Below are positions 34,320 to 46,811 of a stretch of DNA of 64,000 nt, piece after piece. This DNA comes from Selaginella tamariscina (taxonomy: Eukaryota; Streptophyta; Lycopodiopsida; Selaginellales; Selaginellaceae). Positions within the stretch are counted from its first letter, which is position 1. Every line of letters starts with the position of its first letter. Made by a program: the position numbers and the translations under genes. Location of the stretch: NCBI GenBank assembly GCA_003024785.1, contig PUQB01000043.1:682001-746000 (forward strand). Direction: 5' to 3'. Below the pieces are notes generated by a model. That model worked only from the letters and a program-made list of their open reading frames with translations. It made no database searches and was not told where the DNA came from.

Positions 34320-35460
34320 GATTAATTCTTAAAAATTTATGAGACTAATGCCTAAACTAGGGTTAATATTTAATAACAACGTGGGTGTACGTCTAAGATA
34401 AACTTAAATATTGTGTTAAGACTAAGTTTAAACAACCTTAACTATATATATCTTAAAAACGACTCTTGTTAACGAACTCAAGTTCTTCACATATTCATAT
34501 ATTCCTAATAAGAACACTCTTATCCAAGTGTGCCAATTATATGAATGTATTATAATTAAAGAACATTATAAATCTGAATACAACAATTTTTAAGTATTTT
34601 AAATTGTGTGAAAAGGTGCTTATAAAAAAGATTCTTTTTTACTATGGATATTTTTAATTAAATAATTACAAAAAGCAAACTAATTACAATGGTAAAGGAT
34701 TACGAAAAATGTAATTAATAAAAAAAAATGAAAAATGTGTTAAAAATAATAATTACTTATAGGTATAAGACACACATAGAGTTAAAGATGAAAGTAGAAA
34801 ATTAGAAATGTGACAATTTTAAACTTAAAATAAACAGTAAAACAAAAATACAATTTAATAAACAACTATAGGAATTGCATGTTCCACAAATTAATGTTTA
34901 AAAGTCTAACGTCTTCGTATGTACAAAAATCAAATATCCTTTTTGTTATATTTAAACATTATAATTTGGATGTTTGGTTATTAAAGATATAATTTTTAAA
35001 CTCAAGACTTATTCAATAACTGAATGTTTAAAATTTAAAACGTTAAATTTTTAAACATTAAATTGTTAAACATGTAATTGATTATAATTTATTGAATTTA
35101 ATTACGTTTGTTTTTTGAATACCTTTATAACTACTTTTAAATTTGAAAGCTTAAAGACTGACATCCCATTTCTTTATTTTTGTTTTGACTTTTATTTCAA
35201 CCATATTCCATTGTGTGTTTTTCACTTAGCATGTTATTTAATTATTTTCGTTAAGTCTTTACCACTACAACCATGCTATTGCTTTTTGGTTATGAACATC
35301 AGATTCATTCCTCATTGACTTTGTTAGATGAATATGCCCCCCCCCCGCCACACACACACATATACTTTACATGACCTTCATCGTCGCAACATTCATTGTG
35401 TGCGTATATACATAAGAAACTTTTGCTAGTTATAATATAGTACATCAAAGATGGAAGGCT
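34320..35460. other. AT-rich DNA upstream of HSP70-17 3' side
   Basis: No gene recognised. A C8 run followed by CA repeats is at about 35,337-35,361. Confidence 0.4.
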
Positions 35461-35537
35461 AGTTACGTATGTCAATAAAATATGAAATGAAAATATGTCC
35501 AAATATATTCTTCTTTGTGTCCTACAAAAAGCATACC

Positions 35538-38040
35538 TCAAAGCTCATCTCGGACAATTTCGGCCTCATCCTCCACTGGAACTTCTCCTGCTGTGATTGT
35601 TCTTTGCTAGCTTCAGACTCCTTCTGTGGAGCATCAGACTCGTTCCCAACCTTCGTAGCCTTCTCCACCTTCGCCTTGGGCTTCGGCTGCTTACCAGTCT
35701 TCATAACAACCAACCTGAGCTTCTCAATCCTGTCGTACACTTCAGTAGATGAAAACACCGGTTCATCATAGTTAGAAAGCTGATTCTGCACTCCCTCCTT
35801 GGTGTTCAGCCACTCTTTAAACCCATCTATGTCCTTTCTAACCTCACTGTCGGATATCCACGGCTTGTTCTGTTTCCAATCCTCAATACTTGCCTCAGCC
35901 TCAGTTATCGACTTCCTAGCCGCTTCAACAGCAGCCGGTCTAGCCATCATCTGCTCGAGTCTGAAGAACATCGGATCACCCACCGCTTTCAGCTCCTCAA
36001 GTCGTTTCTGAAACTCCCAGCACCGGCACTCTCCCCATCCGAGTACAACCACTCCTCAGCATCGTTCAGCTTCGACATGAAGTCCTCCCTCTGCTGTGCC
36101 GTGGACACTTTGGATAGATCCTCGATGCTGTCCAGCATCTCCTTGGTTGTGTATATAATGACTCCAGGTTGTTCTTCGACTCCTCAGCCAGCCTTCTCAT
36201 CGTCTATCAGCTTCAGCTTAAGCAGCCGGCTCCGGAAGTGAGTAACCTCCTTCTCAGCAGCTGCACCGGGTCCCTGAGCACCTCAATCTTCAGGGGAACT
36301 CTGATTGTCCTCTTCCTCAGCTTCTTCTCAACTTCCGGAGCTTGCTCTTTCTCGGTCGAGTTGCTTGTATTCAGATCCTCTAGAGTGGAGTTGCTCGTCG
36401 AGTTGTTCTTGGGTGGAACAACTTCTACCCACCCATGACTTCAACCACTGCTTCCGCTCGCTCTAAGGAAATCACACCACTTCGGCTCAGTCCGAAGTGG
36501 AGCACGGACTTGATGGGAGCCGAGAGATTGTAAGTCGTGTATCTGGAAGCAGCTTCTGTGAGGCCCGTGATTTTGAAGGCAGCGATCTCTCCCTCTCGAA
36601 TCCCAGGGGGCAACTCACCCTCGGGATCGTAAAACAGGGACACCTGATAATCCTCCTGCTTCTTCACCGCTCTTGCTAACTTGATTCCCAGCCTCTTTAA
36701 CCTTGGAACCACGAGCTCGTAAGAGTCCTCGTCCACCTTCATAACCAGCCCGTATGTAGCTCCATCAACCATCCCAATCTTCCTGTTTAGCTTGATTCCA
36801 TCACTGATATTGGCAGCGTGCAATGCAGCTCCAAGAGTGATAGCCTCATCTGCATCAAGGTGCCTCTCCAAGCCTTTCTTACCAGAACACTAGTCAGAAC
36901 CTGTTGCACCTTTGGTACCCGAGTTCCCCACCGAGCAACTCCACGGCATAAAGCTGGTCAGGAGTAACAGAAACGTCCGCGAGTACCTTCTTCAGAGGAA
37001 CAACAGCTCGTTCCCATATATCGCTGCAGAGCTCCTCGAATGCCTTCCTTGTGATATGGCTCTTGAAGTCCCGGTCGTCATGGAGAGAGTCGGCGAAGAA
37101 CGGGGCCTCCGTGTTGGCACTAAGTATCTCCTTCGTTCTCTTTGCTTGCTTCTTCAGCTTGGCCATAGCTTTTGGAATCCCTCACATTGATCCCGGTCTG
37201 CTGCTCAAACTCCTTTGCAAAATGCTCCACAATCGCATTTCAATCGTCTGCCCACCAAGCTCTGCATCCCATCTAATCCCTTGGAGCTCAAATGCATTGT
37301 GTGAGACGTTCTTCCCGAGCTCCTTCACCGTGTAGGAGAAGAAACGAACCACAGCAGCAAACGTGTTACTGGAACCCATGTCATAGAAGAGAACCAACCT
37401 AGACTCCGAGGAGAAATCCTTGTCTATACCGTACTGAAGAGCAGCAGCAGCATGCTCATTCATGAGAGACAACACGTTGATCCCGCAGCCTGAGCAGCAG
37501 CTAGAACCGCCCGTCTCTCGGAGTGTCCAAAATATGGCGGGACAGTGATTACCGCGTCCTTGACAATGGATTTCGTATTTGCCTCGGCCAGATCCTGGCA
37601 GTAGCCCAGTATCATACCCAGAAGCTCCTCGGATCTGTATGTCTCCTGATTATCAACACGGATGCTCCACGAGCCGGATTCCTCTACAAACTCATACGGA
37701 AGTGCGCTCCGCGTTGCAATCTCTTGTGCAGAATCCAGAGGCTTGCCAACCATGTCCTGATTCTTGAATAGACCCTTTCCGGATACCTGGCCGCAATTCC
37801 TATAGCCTCTTCAGCAAGCAGCCGGCTTCCGCCTGAAAAGCTACGACCGATGGAGATTTCCGCTTGGACATCTCGTTGAGGGCTACACTGATCGGACTCT
37901 GCCCAGGCTTCACGTCTACAACTGCGACTTTCATCCATTCCGAGCCGAGATCGACACTGAACACAGCTGAATGACCGACTGTATGAGTGCCAGACCGAGA
38001 ATCACGAAGAACACTGCTGTTTCATGGTGATCTGCTCCAT
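35538..38040 (-). CDS. HSP70-17: HSP70-17 / GRP170-like ER chaperone, intronless copy
   Basis: A large ER-lumen HSP70 relative (GRP170/HYOU1/Lhs1) that acts as co-chaperone and nucleotide exchange factor for BiP. In order: ATG at 38,040 or 38,025; signal peptide core [149 protein letters not shown]; a Lys/Pro tail. It ends VRDEL-stop, an ER-retention signal, at 35,540-35,538. About 2.5 kb encode about 830 residues with no intron. At least nine frame changes occur, mostly one missing base (near 38,005, 37,845, 37,762, 37,480, 37,232, 36,935, 35,573) with at least one extra A near 37,170. It could be a retrocopy pseudogene or an error-affected gene. Confidence 0.85.
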
Positions 38041-38059
38041 TCTCGTGGAAATTTCTCGA

Positions 38060-39050
38060 TCTAATCTGTATTACATTACCTTGTGATCGCGCTTCGACGA
38101 AGAGGGCGCTCTCCGCAGCTCGGGAGTTCTTCCCTAACCCTTGAAAAACCTAACTCTTGAAAACCCACGAGCGTCAATCTGGAACGTCCCTTTTCTAAGT
38201 ACTCCAATCCATGCCGTCCGAAGATTTAGAATCCAACGCTTAATACTTTCCGAGCCACGTCACAGTGACCGTGTTCTCAGCCGTCGATTTGTTAGAATAT
38301 AACTTAACCTTTAAGGTTGCCCTTTAAAATCTTTATCGGTTGCCCTAATTTTAACTGAAACACATCTTAAACATCCCATAGTGTAGATTAAGCATGTTAA
38401 AATAAAATATTTTAAAATTATTATACATATTCCATGTGTCACACTCAGTTTGATTGTATATCTATATATAATATATTTATATATAAAGTATGTGTATTTA
38501 TATATAGTACTTTGAATATTATTTAAATATTTTGATCTCATTATTATTTTTCTAAACAAAATTTACACACGTAACATAATCATAAATATTAATTGGGTTT
38601 TAACCCAGGCGCACATCACAAGTAGAGTGCGCACATCAATGTCTGTACAGCCGTATTAACATTCCCGTACATGATTCTTAACATTTTTAATAAAATTTAT
38701 GTATTATAAGACTACATATTTAAACAATGTTGTCCAATGTATTTGTAATGATGTCATCTTTAATGTCAAGGATATGTATATTATGTAAAAACATCAATTA
38801 CATATTTTAAATGATAAGTGGACTTACATACCAATATATTTATGTTCTAAGAAAAACAAAAGAGAATGTTTATATAAATCATATTTAACAAAAGTAAAAA
38901 TAAAAAAATTATGTTTTATGTTGCTTTTGATTCAAAATAAAATTTTAAATCCCACATATGCACTCATGTCAAGTTGCCTCTTGTCATCTTAATAAAAAAA
39001 TTAATTATACTTGACATTGAGGATGTTATATGTAAATGTGTATAATCTAA
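38060..39050. other. HSP70-17 upstream region and AT-rich spacer
   Basis: GC-richer leader/promoter to about 38,290, then AT-rich DNA. No further gene seen. Confidence 0.4.
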
Positions 39051-39059
39051 TTTATTCTT

Positions 39060-39965
39060 CCACCCCAAAGGATGGTGCATATACAAAATCGAACCTCGTT
39101 GCGGTCATGCATAAATCTTTTATTAAAAAGGGGATTAAACTCAAACATGTAAGACTAGAAGGTTGTGAGTTCGAACTTTGTTGAATTATGAATTAATCTT
39201 TTACTAAAAAGAAATCGAAAAGACTTTTAAATTTGGGCCATGTATTAACCTTTTACAAAAAGGAATGAATTTGCACCTTATAGGGGCATGCACCATCCTC
39301 AACATTGAAGATTGAGGCATGGCTCCATAAGGTAGAGTTCAAACTTCTCTGGCTTCATAAAGTGTGAGTTCAAACTTTGGCTCCAAAATGTCAAGTTCAA
39401 CTTCTCTAAATATATACACTAACCTTTATTAAAAGTAATTTAATGTGCAACTTTTTTATTAAAAAAGAATTGAATTTGCACCTTATGGAGTTATGCATCA
39501 CCTTTTATTAAATAAGAACCGAAGTTACACCTTATGAAGCCATGCACAATCCTCAACATTGAGAATGATTCATGGCCCCATAAAGTTATGAGTTCAAACC
39601 TTTTTAGGCATATACATCAACCTTTGCTAATGAACTTGTAACCTTATTAATTTTTTATTAAAAAGAATTGAACTTGCACTTCACCATCCTTGGTCAACAT
39701 GCACCTTATAGGGCTATGCATCATCCTCGGCACCAAGGATGATGCATTGCCACGTAAGGTGCGAGTTTAATTCTTCATTGAAGCCATGTACCACTTTTAT
39801 ATAAAAAAATCAAATTCACACTTTATGAAAACATACACCATCTTTGGCATCGAAGATGATGTATTGCCTTATAAAGTGCAAATTTGAACCTCTTTAAACA
39901 TATGCATCAACTTTTTGTTAAAAAGGAATTAAACTTGTAACCTTTCAATGCATCCTCAGCATTAT
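39060..39965. repeat. Array of imperfect palindromes
   Basis: At least four units (about 39,275-39,335; 39,525-39,600; 39,700-39,775; 39,825-39,900). Each pairs GCACCTTATNGGGC.ATGCA with its inverse TGCAT.GCC..(A)TAAGGTGC around CATCCTC..CATT/CACC..GAGGATG. Between units lie TTTATTAAAAA(G)GAATTGAA stretches. The units could form hairpins of about 30-bp arm length. Confidence 0.7.
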
Positions 39966-39969
39966 TGAT

Positions 39970-40830
39970 GTATAACACTATATTTACTATATAGAACATC
40001 ATAATAGTAGCCATAAGATGAACTAGTTTATTTTACATTGACAATATTGTTATTAATATCACAAAATAATGCATGATTATGTTTGCATGATAGTCAATAT
40101 TCTCATCAATAATACCATCATTAATATTTTTGTTTTAATTCCTCTGACTAAATTCATTTCTTAATTCACTATCAACTTTATCATTTCATATGACAGTATT
40201 TATGCCATGTTGAATGCCTTTTTCAAAGAACATTATGTAAACCACTACATGGTCACTCTTAAAACCAATTAATTTCACTTTTAAAATATCGTTGCAAAAT
40301 ACTAGATTAAATAACTCACAAAATCCAACTAGTAATTGTCACATAAAAGTAGCATTAGTAGTGGCTCCATAATTAGTATTTATAGTGTTCTTGAAAGTAC
40401 TCCCTATTGAGGCCTGTGAACATAGACATTGGAGATCTCAAACCGTTTGGTCTCCCATGCATCTCCATGTATCTTTAGAACACCTTTTTTGATTGCTCGA
40501 CTTGAGGATATATGCAATAGCGAAGTACTTCACAACCTTCAGAAAGAGTGCCAATACATGTGTCTCTAAGAACATGGTGGCCAATAGCTTCAAATCCTAT
40601 ACTTTCATTTCTTTCAACCTGGCCTCACAATCTTTGGGTAACTGAAGAAAGACAAGCACCGATTATATGTTATGCAGACAAAAACCTAAAAGAGTGTCTA
40701 ACTTTATAAATATCATTGACCATATCAGTTGTTTTCTCCTTCTTGACATCCTCCTTTTTTTTATTTTAAAACACAAGTTATTCCTTGGAGTACAACAATA
40801 TTTCCCAACTTACTTTTAAACTTTTGTCCT
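39970..40830. other. AT-rich DNA
   Basis: No gene or element recognised. Confidence 0.35.
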
Positions 40831-40839
40831 CACCATCAC

Positions 40840-42300
40840 AGCGGGATTCTCTTCAGGCACGTCTTGGAAAATGTTTATAGTAAACTTTAATAATCGTCGC
40901 AGAAAAAAGGAGTTCAATACCTGGGTTGCATCATCATCCTTCAAAAATGCATTCAAGTCTTGTGTTTCTAAGTCTGACTTGGATAAGTCCCCAGCCTCTG
41001 TATAAAAGAAAGTAAATCAAGGCTTTCAATTAGGTCTACCAAACAAGCATATATAAGCCTACTTACCTTCTTTGAGGTATTGGGGCCATATCTTTGAGGG
41101 CAGTAGCCCTGGCTACTTCATTAGACCAATTTGATTTGTCTACTTGCATGTTGTTTGCTTTAGAATTTATATTGTTACTCCCAGATTCAATAACCTCTTT
41201 CAACAAACAAAAAACGTGAAGAAAACTATTTATTTTGAAGAGAACTAGCAAATACTTTAACTCTTTCTTTTCTCCTTCCTCACAACCTTCATTTTTTGGA
41301 GTCTTAGAACAATTGCCTCTATTGGTATTGTTGTCACTCAATCCTCCAGCAAAGTGCAAATCAAAAATATTTACAAACTTAACTTATACAAAATGGAAAA
41401 TAATACTTACATAATCAAGCTTTATATTGAGTTTTAGTCTTTTGAAGGAGGTGCAACACATATAGACTGTTGATGGTTATCATTGTCCTCCTCATGATTG
41501 GAAGTTGCAACAAGCTCATCTTTGTCTTTCAACCTTGTACAACATTCCGGCCACCATACAATTCCCTACAACAAGAGTAATAAGCATGTGTGACAAGGCA
41601 AAAAAAAAGCTAACTTAAACATAATTGAACAACTTGTGTCGATTTGCAAATGATGGATGGTCAGGCTCAACAACAGTTAAACCATTCTTAAAGGAATATG
41701 TAAGTCTTTAGCTAGTTGCACTTTGCTTAGTATTTTTAGCCGAAGTAGGGGGATAAGAATTTTCTTCTTCCATCCAAGAACAACCACTGTTCCAACTTAT
41801 GAGCAAGCGACATGTAAAAAAACATAACAAAATGGTCTAAATAGTAAAAGGAGTCACTTACCTTCCTTTCCTGATACCATTGAGGCTCTATCAAATGGGC
41901 AACATGTAAATGCTTGAAGAAATCGATGTCTCTAGCTCTCAAAATTCGACCATAAGCATGCAAGTCAACAATGGAATTATCCCAATCGTCGCTCTTATTA
42001 AGCTCACCATCTTCTTCAAGTGTTTGTATCTTTTGTGTTATAAAAACGCCTCATACTTGTCAGCTTCAGTCCTAATTCTTTCTCTACATGGGTGCAGGTT
42101 TCTTTTGAGCAGTCTACACCATAAAGCTGTTTTACGATCTCTGTTCACTTGGGAAGATACCTGGAAGCATTCTTCCCCTTAAACTTTACAACCCAGAAGT
42201 TGGGGAACTCAGCCCTCAAAGCTGCTCGCATTTCCTTTGCAAAAACAACCTTCGGCTCTTTGCTTTTGTTGTTGCCAGAACCCTAGCCTGATGAAATGCT
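40840..42300 (-). pseudogene. Unrecognised coding relic
   Basis: Minus-strand pieces such as EMRAALRAEFPNFWVVKFKG (about 42,240-42,180), DIDFFKHLHVAHLIEPQWYQ (about 41,930-41,870) and a lysine/glutamate stretch at 41,300-41,240 look protein-derived. They lie in different frames with stops. I do not recognise the family; a transposon-associated gene is likely from context. Confidence 0.35.
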
Positions 42301-42324
42301 TTGTTGCTACTGCCCCTTGGCTGT

Positions 42325-42566
42325 TTTGTTCTCACTAGTTGGAAGATGAATTTCATTGACCTCTACCACCTTCAACCGGAGCCATCTATCTTCTCATTGT
42401 GTACCAAGTCTTTAAATCAATGCCAAATGCAACATTGATGTCACTCTCCATTGTTCTCACTAGTTGGAAGATAAATTTCAATGCCTACCGCCTTCAACTA
42501 GAGCCATCTATCTTCTCATTGTGTACCAAGTCCTTGAAATCAATGCCAAATGCAGCATTGATGTCA
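42325..42566. repeat. Tandem duplication, period about 122 bp
   Basis: Two copies, each with TTGTTCTCACTAGTTGGAAG, then CCATCTATCTTCTCATTGTG, then AACATTGATGTCACTCTCC/GCATTGATGTCACTCTCC. Confidence 0.85.
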
Positions 42567-42996
42567 CTCTCCGCCCATTTGAGAAAGTGGATGCCCTCAT
42601 CCACAGACTCAAGGGTTGCTACTATGCCTTCCTCCAGAAGGTGTGCAGTTGTGATCGAGGGGTTTAGTTAGGTGCCAACCTTAATGCCTTTCTCCAGAAG
42701 GTGTGCAGTCCTCCGCTTGGATGTACACATGTGATCGAGGGGTTTAGTTAGGCAAAGACAAGTGTGCCAACCTTAATGGCGTGTCAAAGTTCATCCCTTG
42801 ATGAGAATCAAACTCGAGACCGTTCTGATACAAATGTCACAACACCTTATGCCAACTAGGCAAAGGGCTAATTGGTGTTTATGAGAGGGCCCCTGGTCAT
42901 GATGACCCAGTTACGCTTGAGTCTTTTTGTCTACATATCCCACATATCCCACAATCTTTACCCAGGTAGTCAACTCACCAGGTTAGAACTATGACA
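42566..42996 (-). mobile_element. TRIM-like short-LTR element, second copy (3' LTR missing)
   Basis: In minus orientation: 161/162-bp LTR (42,835-42,996, TGTCATAGTTCTAACC...GGTGTTGTGACA), then a tRNA-Met-like PBS (TTTGTATCAGAACGGTCTCG), two partial 73-bp units, and an internal end (GCATAGTAGCAACCCTTGAG, then CACTTTCTCAAAT) that matches 62,990-63,050. The internal region is only about 270 bp and has no coding capacity. Confidence 0.7.
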
Positions 42997-43408
42997 ATTG
43001 AGCTTTGAGTTGGGAAAATCGCCCAACTCATCCACGTCCATCGCTAGCACATAACATACCTTTCTTTTGAGTGAGTCATGCGTGCCCAACGATTAAAAAA
43101 ACACAAGGAGGAAATGAAAACCCTGAAAAGCTACAACCCTAAACACCAATCTGAATAAGCCTAGCTGCAAACCCTACAAGCAAATTCCAAAGTCTAAGTG
43201 GGATTTTCACATTGAATAACGGTTTGTGAATGTGGCAAATACCAAATTGTGTATCTTGAAATGGTGCTAAGCATCCTTCGGTTAATGAACTAGCCGCTAG
43301 CCTTCATTAGCATCTATGATTACACAAGAACACCACTAAAACTCAAAATTTATATCTTTATTTAAAATGACTAACAAGCGGAGATAATACATTGTCGATA
43401 GGAAACAA

Positions 43409-43512
43409 GTGATTAGGAGTGCCTAGTGATGGCATCAATAGTGAAAACCACCTATTGAAACAAGTGATTAGGAGTGCCTAGTGATGGCATCAATAGTGAA
43501 AGCCACATATCG
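43409..43512. repeat. Direct duplication of about 51 bp
   Basis: CAAGTGATTAGGAGTGCCTA then GTGATGGCATCAATAGTGAA occurs twice back to back with two base differences. Confidence 0.9.
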
Positions 43513-43559
43513 ATCCAGCTCAAGCTATGTTTGTCAATGTTAATTCTGCATAGAAAGTC

Positions 43560-43928
43560 ATGGTATGGAAGGTAGATTTTTCAATAAATCTAGTTTCTAT
43601 AGGCACCTTCATGCAACACATACTTTCCAACTTGCAAATGTTGAAGCCGAGAAGGCAGAAGAGTGCCACATTTTTATTTAGCCTGAAATGCATCAAGGAG
43701 GTGGTGAGGGTGTGGGGCATATCATACAAGCAATCAACAATTTCACCATATACTTCTCTAGTGAAAATGTCAATGGTCCTCTAGATTAGGAGTTCAAAGA
43801 TCTTTTGTCAAATTCAGATCCCCAAAACGTCAAAGAGATAGAAGAGGAGCGTGTTGTCTTTGAAATTAGTGGATCAACAACAACGCCCCCTTTAGAAACC
43901 ATAGCGTTGAGGTCCTTGTTCTAATGTG
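43560..43928 (+). pseudogene. Coding relic flanking the inversion breakpoint
   Basis: A largely open stretch containing INNFTIYFSSENVNGPL, EFKDLLSNSDPQNVKEIEEE and STTTPPLETIALRSLF. Not recognised. It ends exactly where the RNase H half of element A begins. Before the inversion it should have joined the minus-strand relic that ends at 21,268. Confidence 0.4.
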
Positions 43929-46406
43929 TAAGCGCACATGGGATTTCTCTTGGTCCAATAAGGCGGAACGTGCATTCACAACACTTAAGAACGCCATCAC
44001 GACAGCTCCAATTTTAGCACATCTTGATCTTTTTGTCCATTCTTCGTTGAAGCATATGCTTTGGACTTTGTAGTAAGTTTTATTCTATTACAAGTTGAAG
44101 AAAACAAGTTACTCCATCATATAGCCTTTCACTCTCATAAGTTCCTTTCGGCAAAGATTAATTACAAGATTCATGATAAGGAACTCAAGGCCATTATGGA
44201 TTGAGTGGCGGCACTTCCTGGAAGGTGCTATACATCCTGTACAAGTTTTTACGGATCACAAGAACCTGGAGTTTTTTCAAACGGCTCGAGTTCTCAATCG
44301 GCGACAGACTAGGTGGGCAGAATTCCTATCACGTTTTGATTTTCATTATCTACAGGCCTAGTTTTCGGAATGGCAAAGCGGATGTATTATCTAGGCACTT
44401 TTACCTTGCATCGACCTCGGGCGATTCTGCATATGACTATCAAAAGCAAGTGTTGTTGGGTCCTGATCGATTTCGGCTTGCGGCACTACAGGTTCATCAG
44501 GCTCCAGCAAATTCAACACTTTTACAGGACATCTATTTGCAATTGGCTACAGACGACTTGGCAAAGAATGTGTTCTCACACATTAATCCTGACATCGCAA
44601 GCTCCTCTTCCTCCAGTTCCCATACAGATTACAAGTTGTTTGCCATATAGGACGGACTTCTGTACCGGGAAGGTCTCCTGTACATTCTTCTTGGTGTTAT
44701 AGGACTCGTGTGGTACAGGATTGTTATGATACCCCAGCTACAACATTTGGTGCGGCCAAGACAGTTGATTTGGTGACTCACAACTATTGGTGGCTGGGTT
44801 GCGAGGTTTTGTAGAAAAGTTTATACAGATTTGTGACACCTAACAGGTTGAAGATGCCTCGTCACGCACCCTCTAGTCTTCTTCGCCCTCTTCCTGTTCC
44901 CTCTGCTCTTTGGAAATTTATTTCTATGGATTTCCTCACAGATCTTCCTCCTTCTCGTGGATTTGATGTAATTTTTGTGATGGTTGACCATTTCACCAAA
45001 CATGCTCATTTCCTACCATGTAACAAGACGGCTACATGCCATATAACTATTGAGTTGGTGATCTGCGAAGTGTTCCAACATCATGGTCTTCCTGAGAACA
45101 TTGTTTCTGATCGAGGCCCATAATTCATGTCTAGATTTTGGCGAGAGCTTCTCCGGAGTTTACAAGTTAAAGTGAATCTTTCTTTAGGATATCATCCGCA
45201 AACTGATGGGCAGTCAAAATGCACCATTCAGACCTTGGAGTAGTATCTTTGCTACTTCATCAGTTACTAATAGGACAATTGGTTGGACCTTCTTCCTATG
45301 GCGGAGTTTGCTTACAACAACTCCGTTCACGCATTTACAGGCCAGACACCTTTCTTCGCTCTTACAGGCTACCATCCACATTTTGACTTTGCTCCTCATG
45401 CTTCTCCTTCTTCCCCTCCTACAGTACAGATCGTCTCCAACATCTTCGTTAGGTACAGGATGATCTCCGAGTTCATCTTCAGCAAGCACAGGAATGGTAC
45501 AAACGTTATGATGATGCTCATTGTCAGCCGGCACCTATATACAAGATTGGTGATCTCGTGTGGCTTCTTCGTCGACATATTTACACCAACAGGCCTTCTT
45601 TTAAGTTGGATTTTCAACGATTGGGCCCTTACAGGATTGCGACTGAGGTCAATCCTATAGTTTTTTGACTAAAGCTACCATCTACTATGAAACTTCATCC
45701 TATATTTTACACCTCTTTGTTGGAACCGTATCATCCTTCTTCTCTTCCTGGTCGTGCTTCTTCTTCCTCCCCTTCATGTGGTCATTGACAATGAACCTAA
45801 ATACAAAGTTGCAGCCATCTTGATTCTCGTCTTCATCGCGACCAACTTTAATACTTGGTGGATTGGAAAGGTTATTTGCCTACCAATCGCACTTGGGAAC
45901 CTGCATTAATTTACTCCATGCTTCTTCTAAGGTTGCTGCCTTTCATCGATGTTATCCACTAAACCAGGTCTTAGGACTCGTGGAACTCATCCTTAGGGAG
46001 GAGGTGCTGTCATGACCCAATACAAGATACATGATACGGGATACATGATATGCCTACAGGATATACCTACAATGACTTAATACAGGATACAAGATACGAA
46101 GATACAGGATATGCTTAAAATATACTTACAGGATATGCTTACAGGATATAAGGGACATTATTTTTAGCTCATGACTAAATTAGCTCTTGGAGTATATTTT
46201 TAGCTCATGCCTAGATTAGCTCTTGGTGTTGTGAGCATAAAAGCTCCGACCTAATTATTGTACAATTAGTTACTATCAACACTAGTCATTCTATAATCAT
46301 TCTTGTTTTGTTCTTGTTTCGCTCCTTGCCTCCTATTCTTATCTTGTTCCTAGTTTTTATATTGCTCTTGAGTCAAGCCTCCTTGCTCTTGGATTATGGC
46401 TTGACA
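43929..46406 (+). mobile_element. Ty3 chromovirus half-element A (RNase H, integrase, chromodomain, 3' LTR)
   Basis: The 3' half of the chromovirus family: RNase H about 43,950-44,400 ([32 protein letters not shown]), integrase about 44,600-45,600 (SMDFLTDLPPSRGFD), then a GPY-type module and chromodomain remnants about 45,610-45,960, polypurine AGGGAGGAGG, LTR 46,008-46,406. Stops and frameshifts are present. The 5' part is missing; element F is its match. Confidence 0.85.
46008..46406 (+). repeat. LTR of element A
   Basis: 399 bp, TGTCATGACC...GGCTTGACA. Followed by ATTGGCGCACTTG, a 73-bp-array flank that continues the GTTGG flank of element F. Confidence 0.85.
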
Positions 46407-46811
46407 ATTGGCGCACTTGTCTTTACCTAAATAGACCCCTCAATCATATGTGTACAACCATGCGTCTCTAAGATCGCTTTTGGCCTAACCATGGTGCACT
46501 TGTCTTTACCTAAATAGACCCCTCAATCACATGTGTACAACCATGCGTCTGTAAGATCACTTCTGGCCTAACCATGGCGCACTTGTCTTTACCTAAATAA
46601 ACCTCGATCACATGTGTACAATCATGCGTCTCTGAGATCGTCTTTGGCCCAATGGTAAGGATTAAGAGTTTGATATGTTTGTATTTACGTAAACGGCCGC
46701 ATTATGTGCATTACATACTTGTATGTGTGCTTGTTTATATATTTGTGCTCGATGCTCAATCACATGTGTACAACCATGTGTCTTTGAAATTGCCTTTGGC
46801 CCAATGGTAAG
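46407..46811 (+). repeat. TRIM-like internal repeats (73-bp and about 151-bp units)
   Basis: Three 73-bp-type units in reverse orientation to 24.6 kb (GCGCACTTGTCTTTACCTAA and CACATGTGTACAACCATGCG), then a longer unit of about 151 bp from AAGGATTAAGAGTTTGATATG to GGCCCAATGGT. The outer element splits the next longer unit, which resumes at 56,530. Confidence 0.8.

Noticed and set aside
46640..46811. tRNA/SINE-like A box (TGGCCCAATGG) in the about 151-bp repeat
   Set aside because: It matches the Pol III A-box consensus, but no convincing B box follows at the usual distance and the unit belongs to the TRIM-like element.
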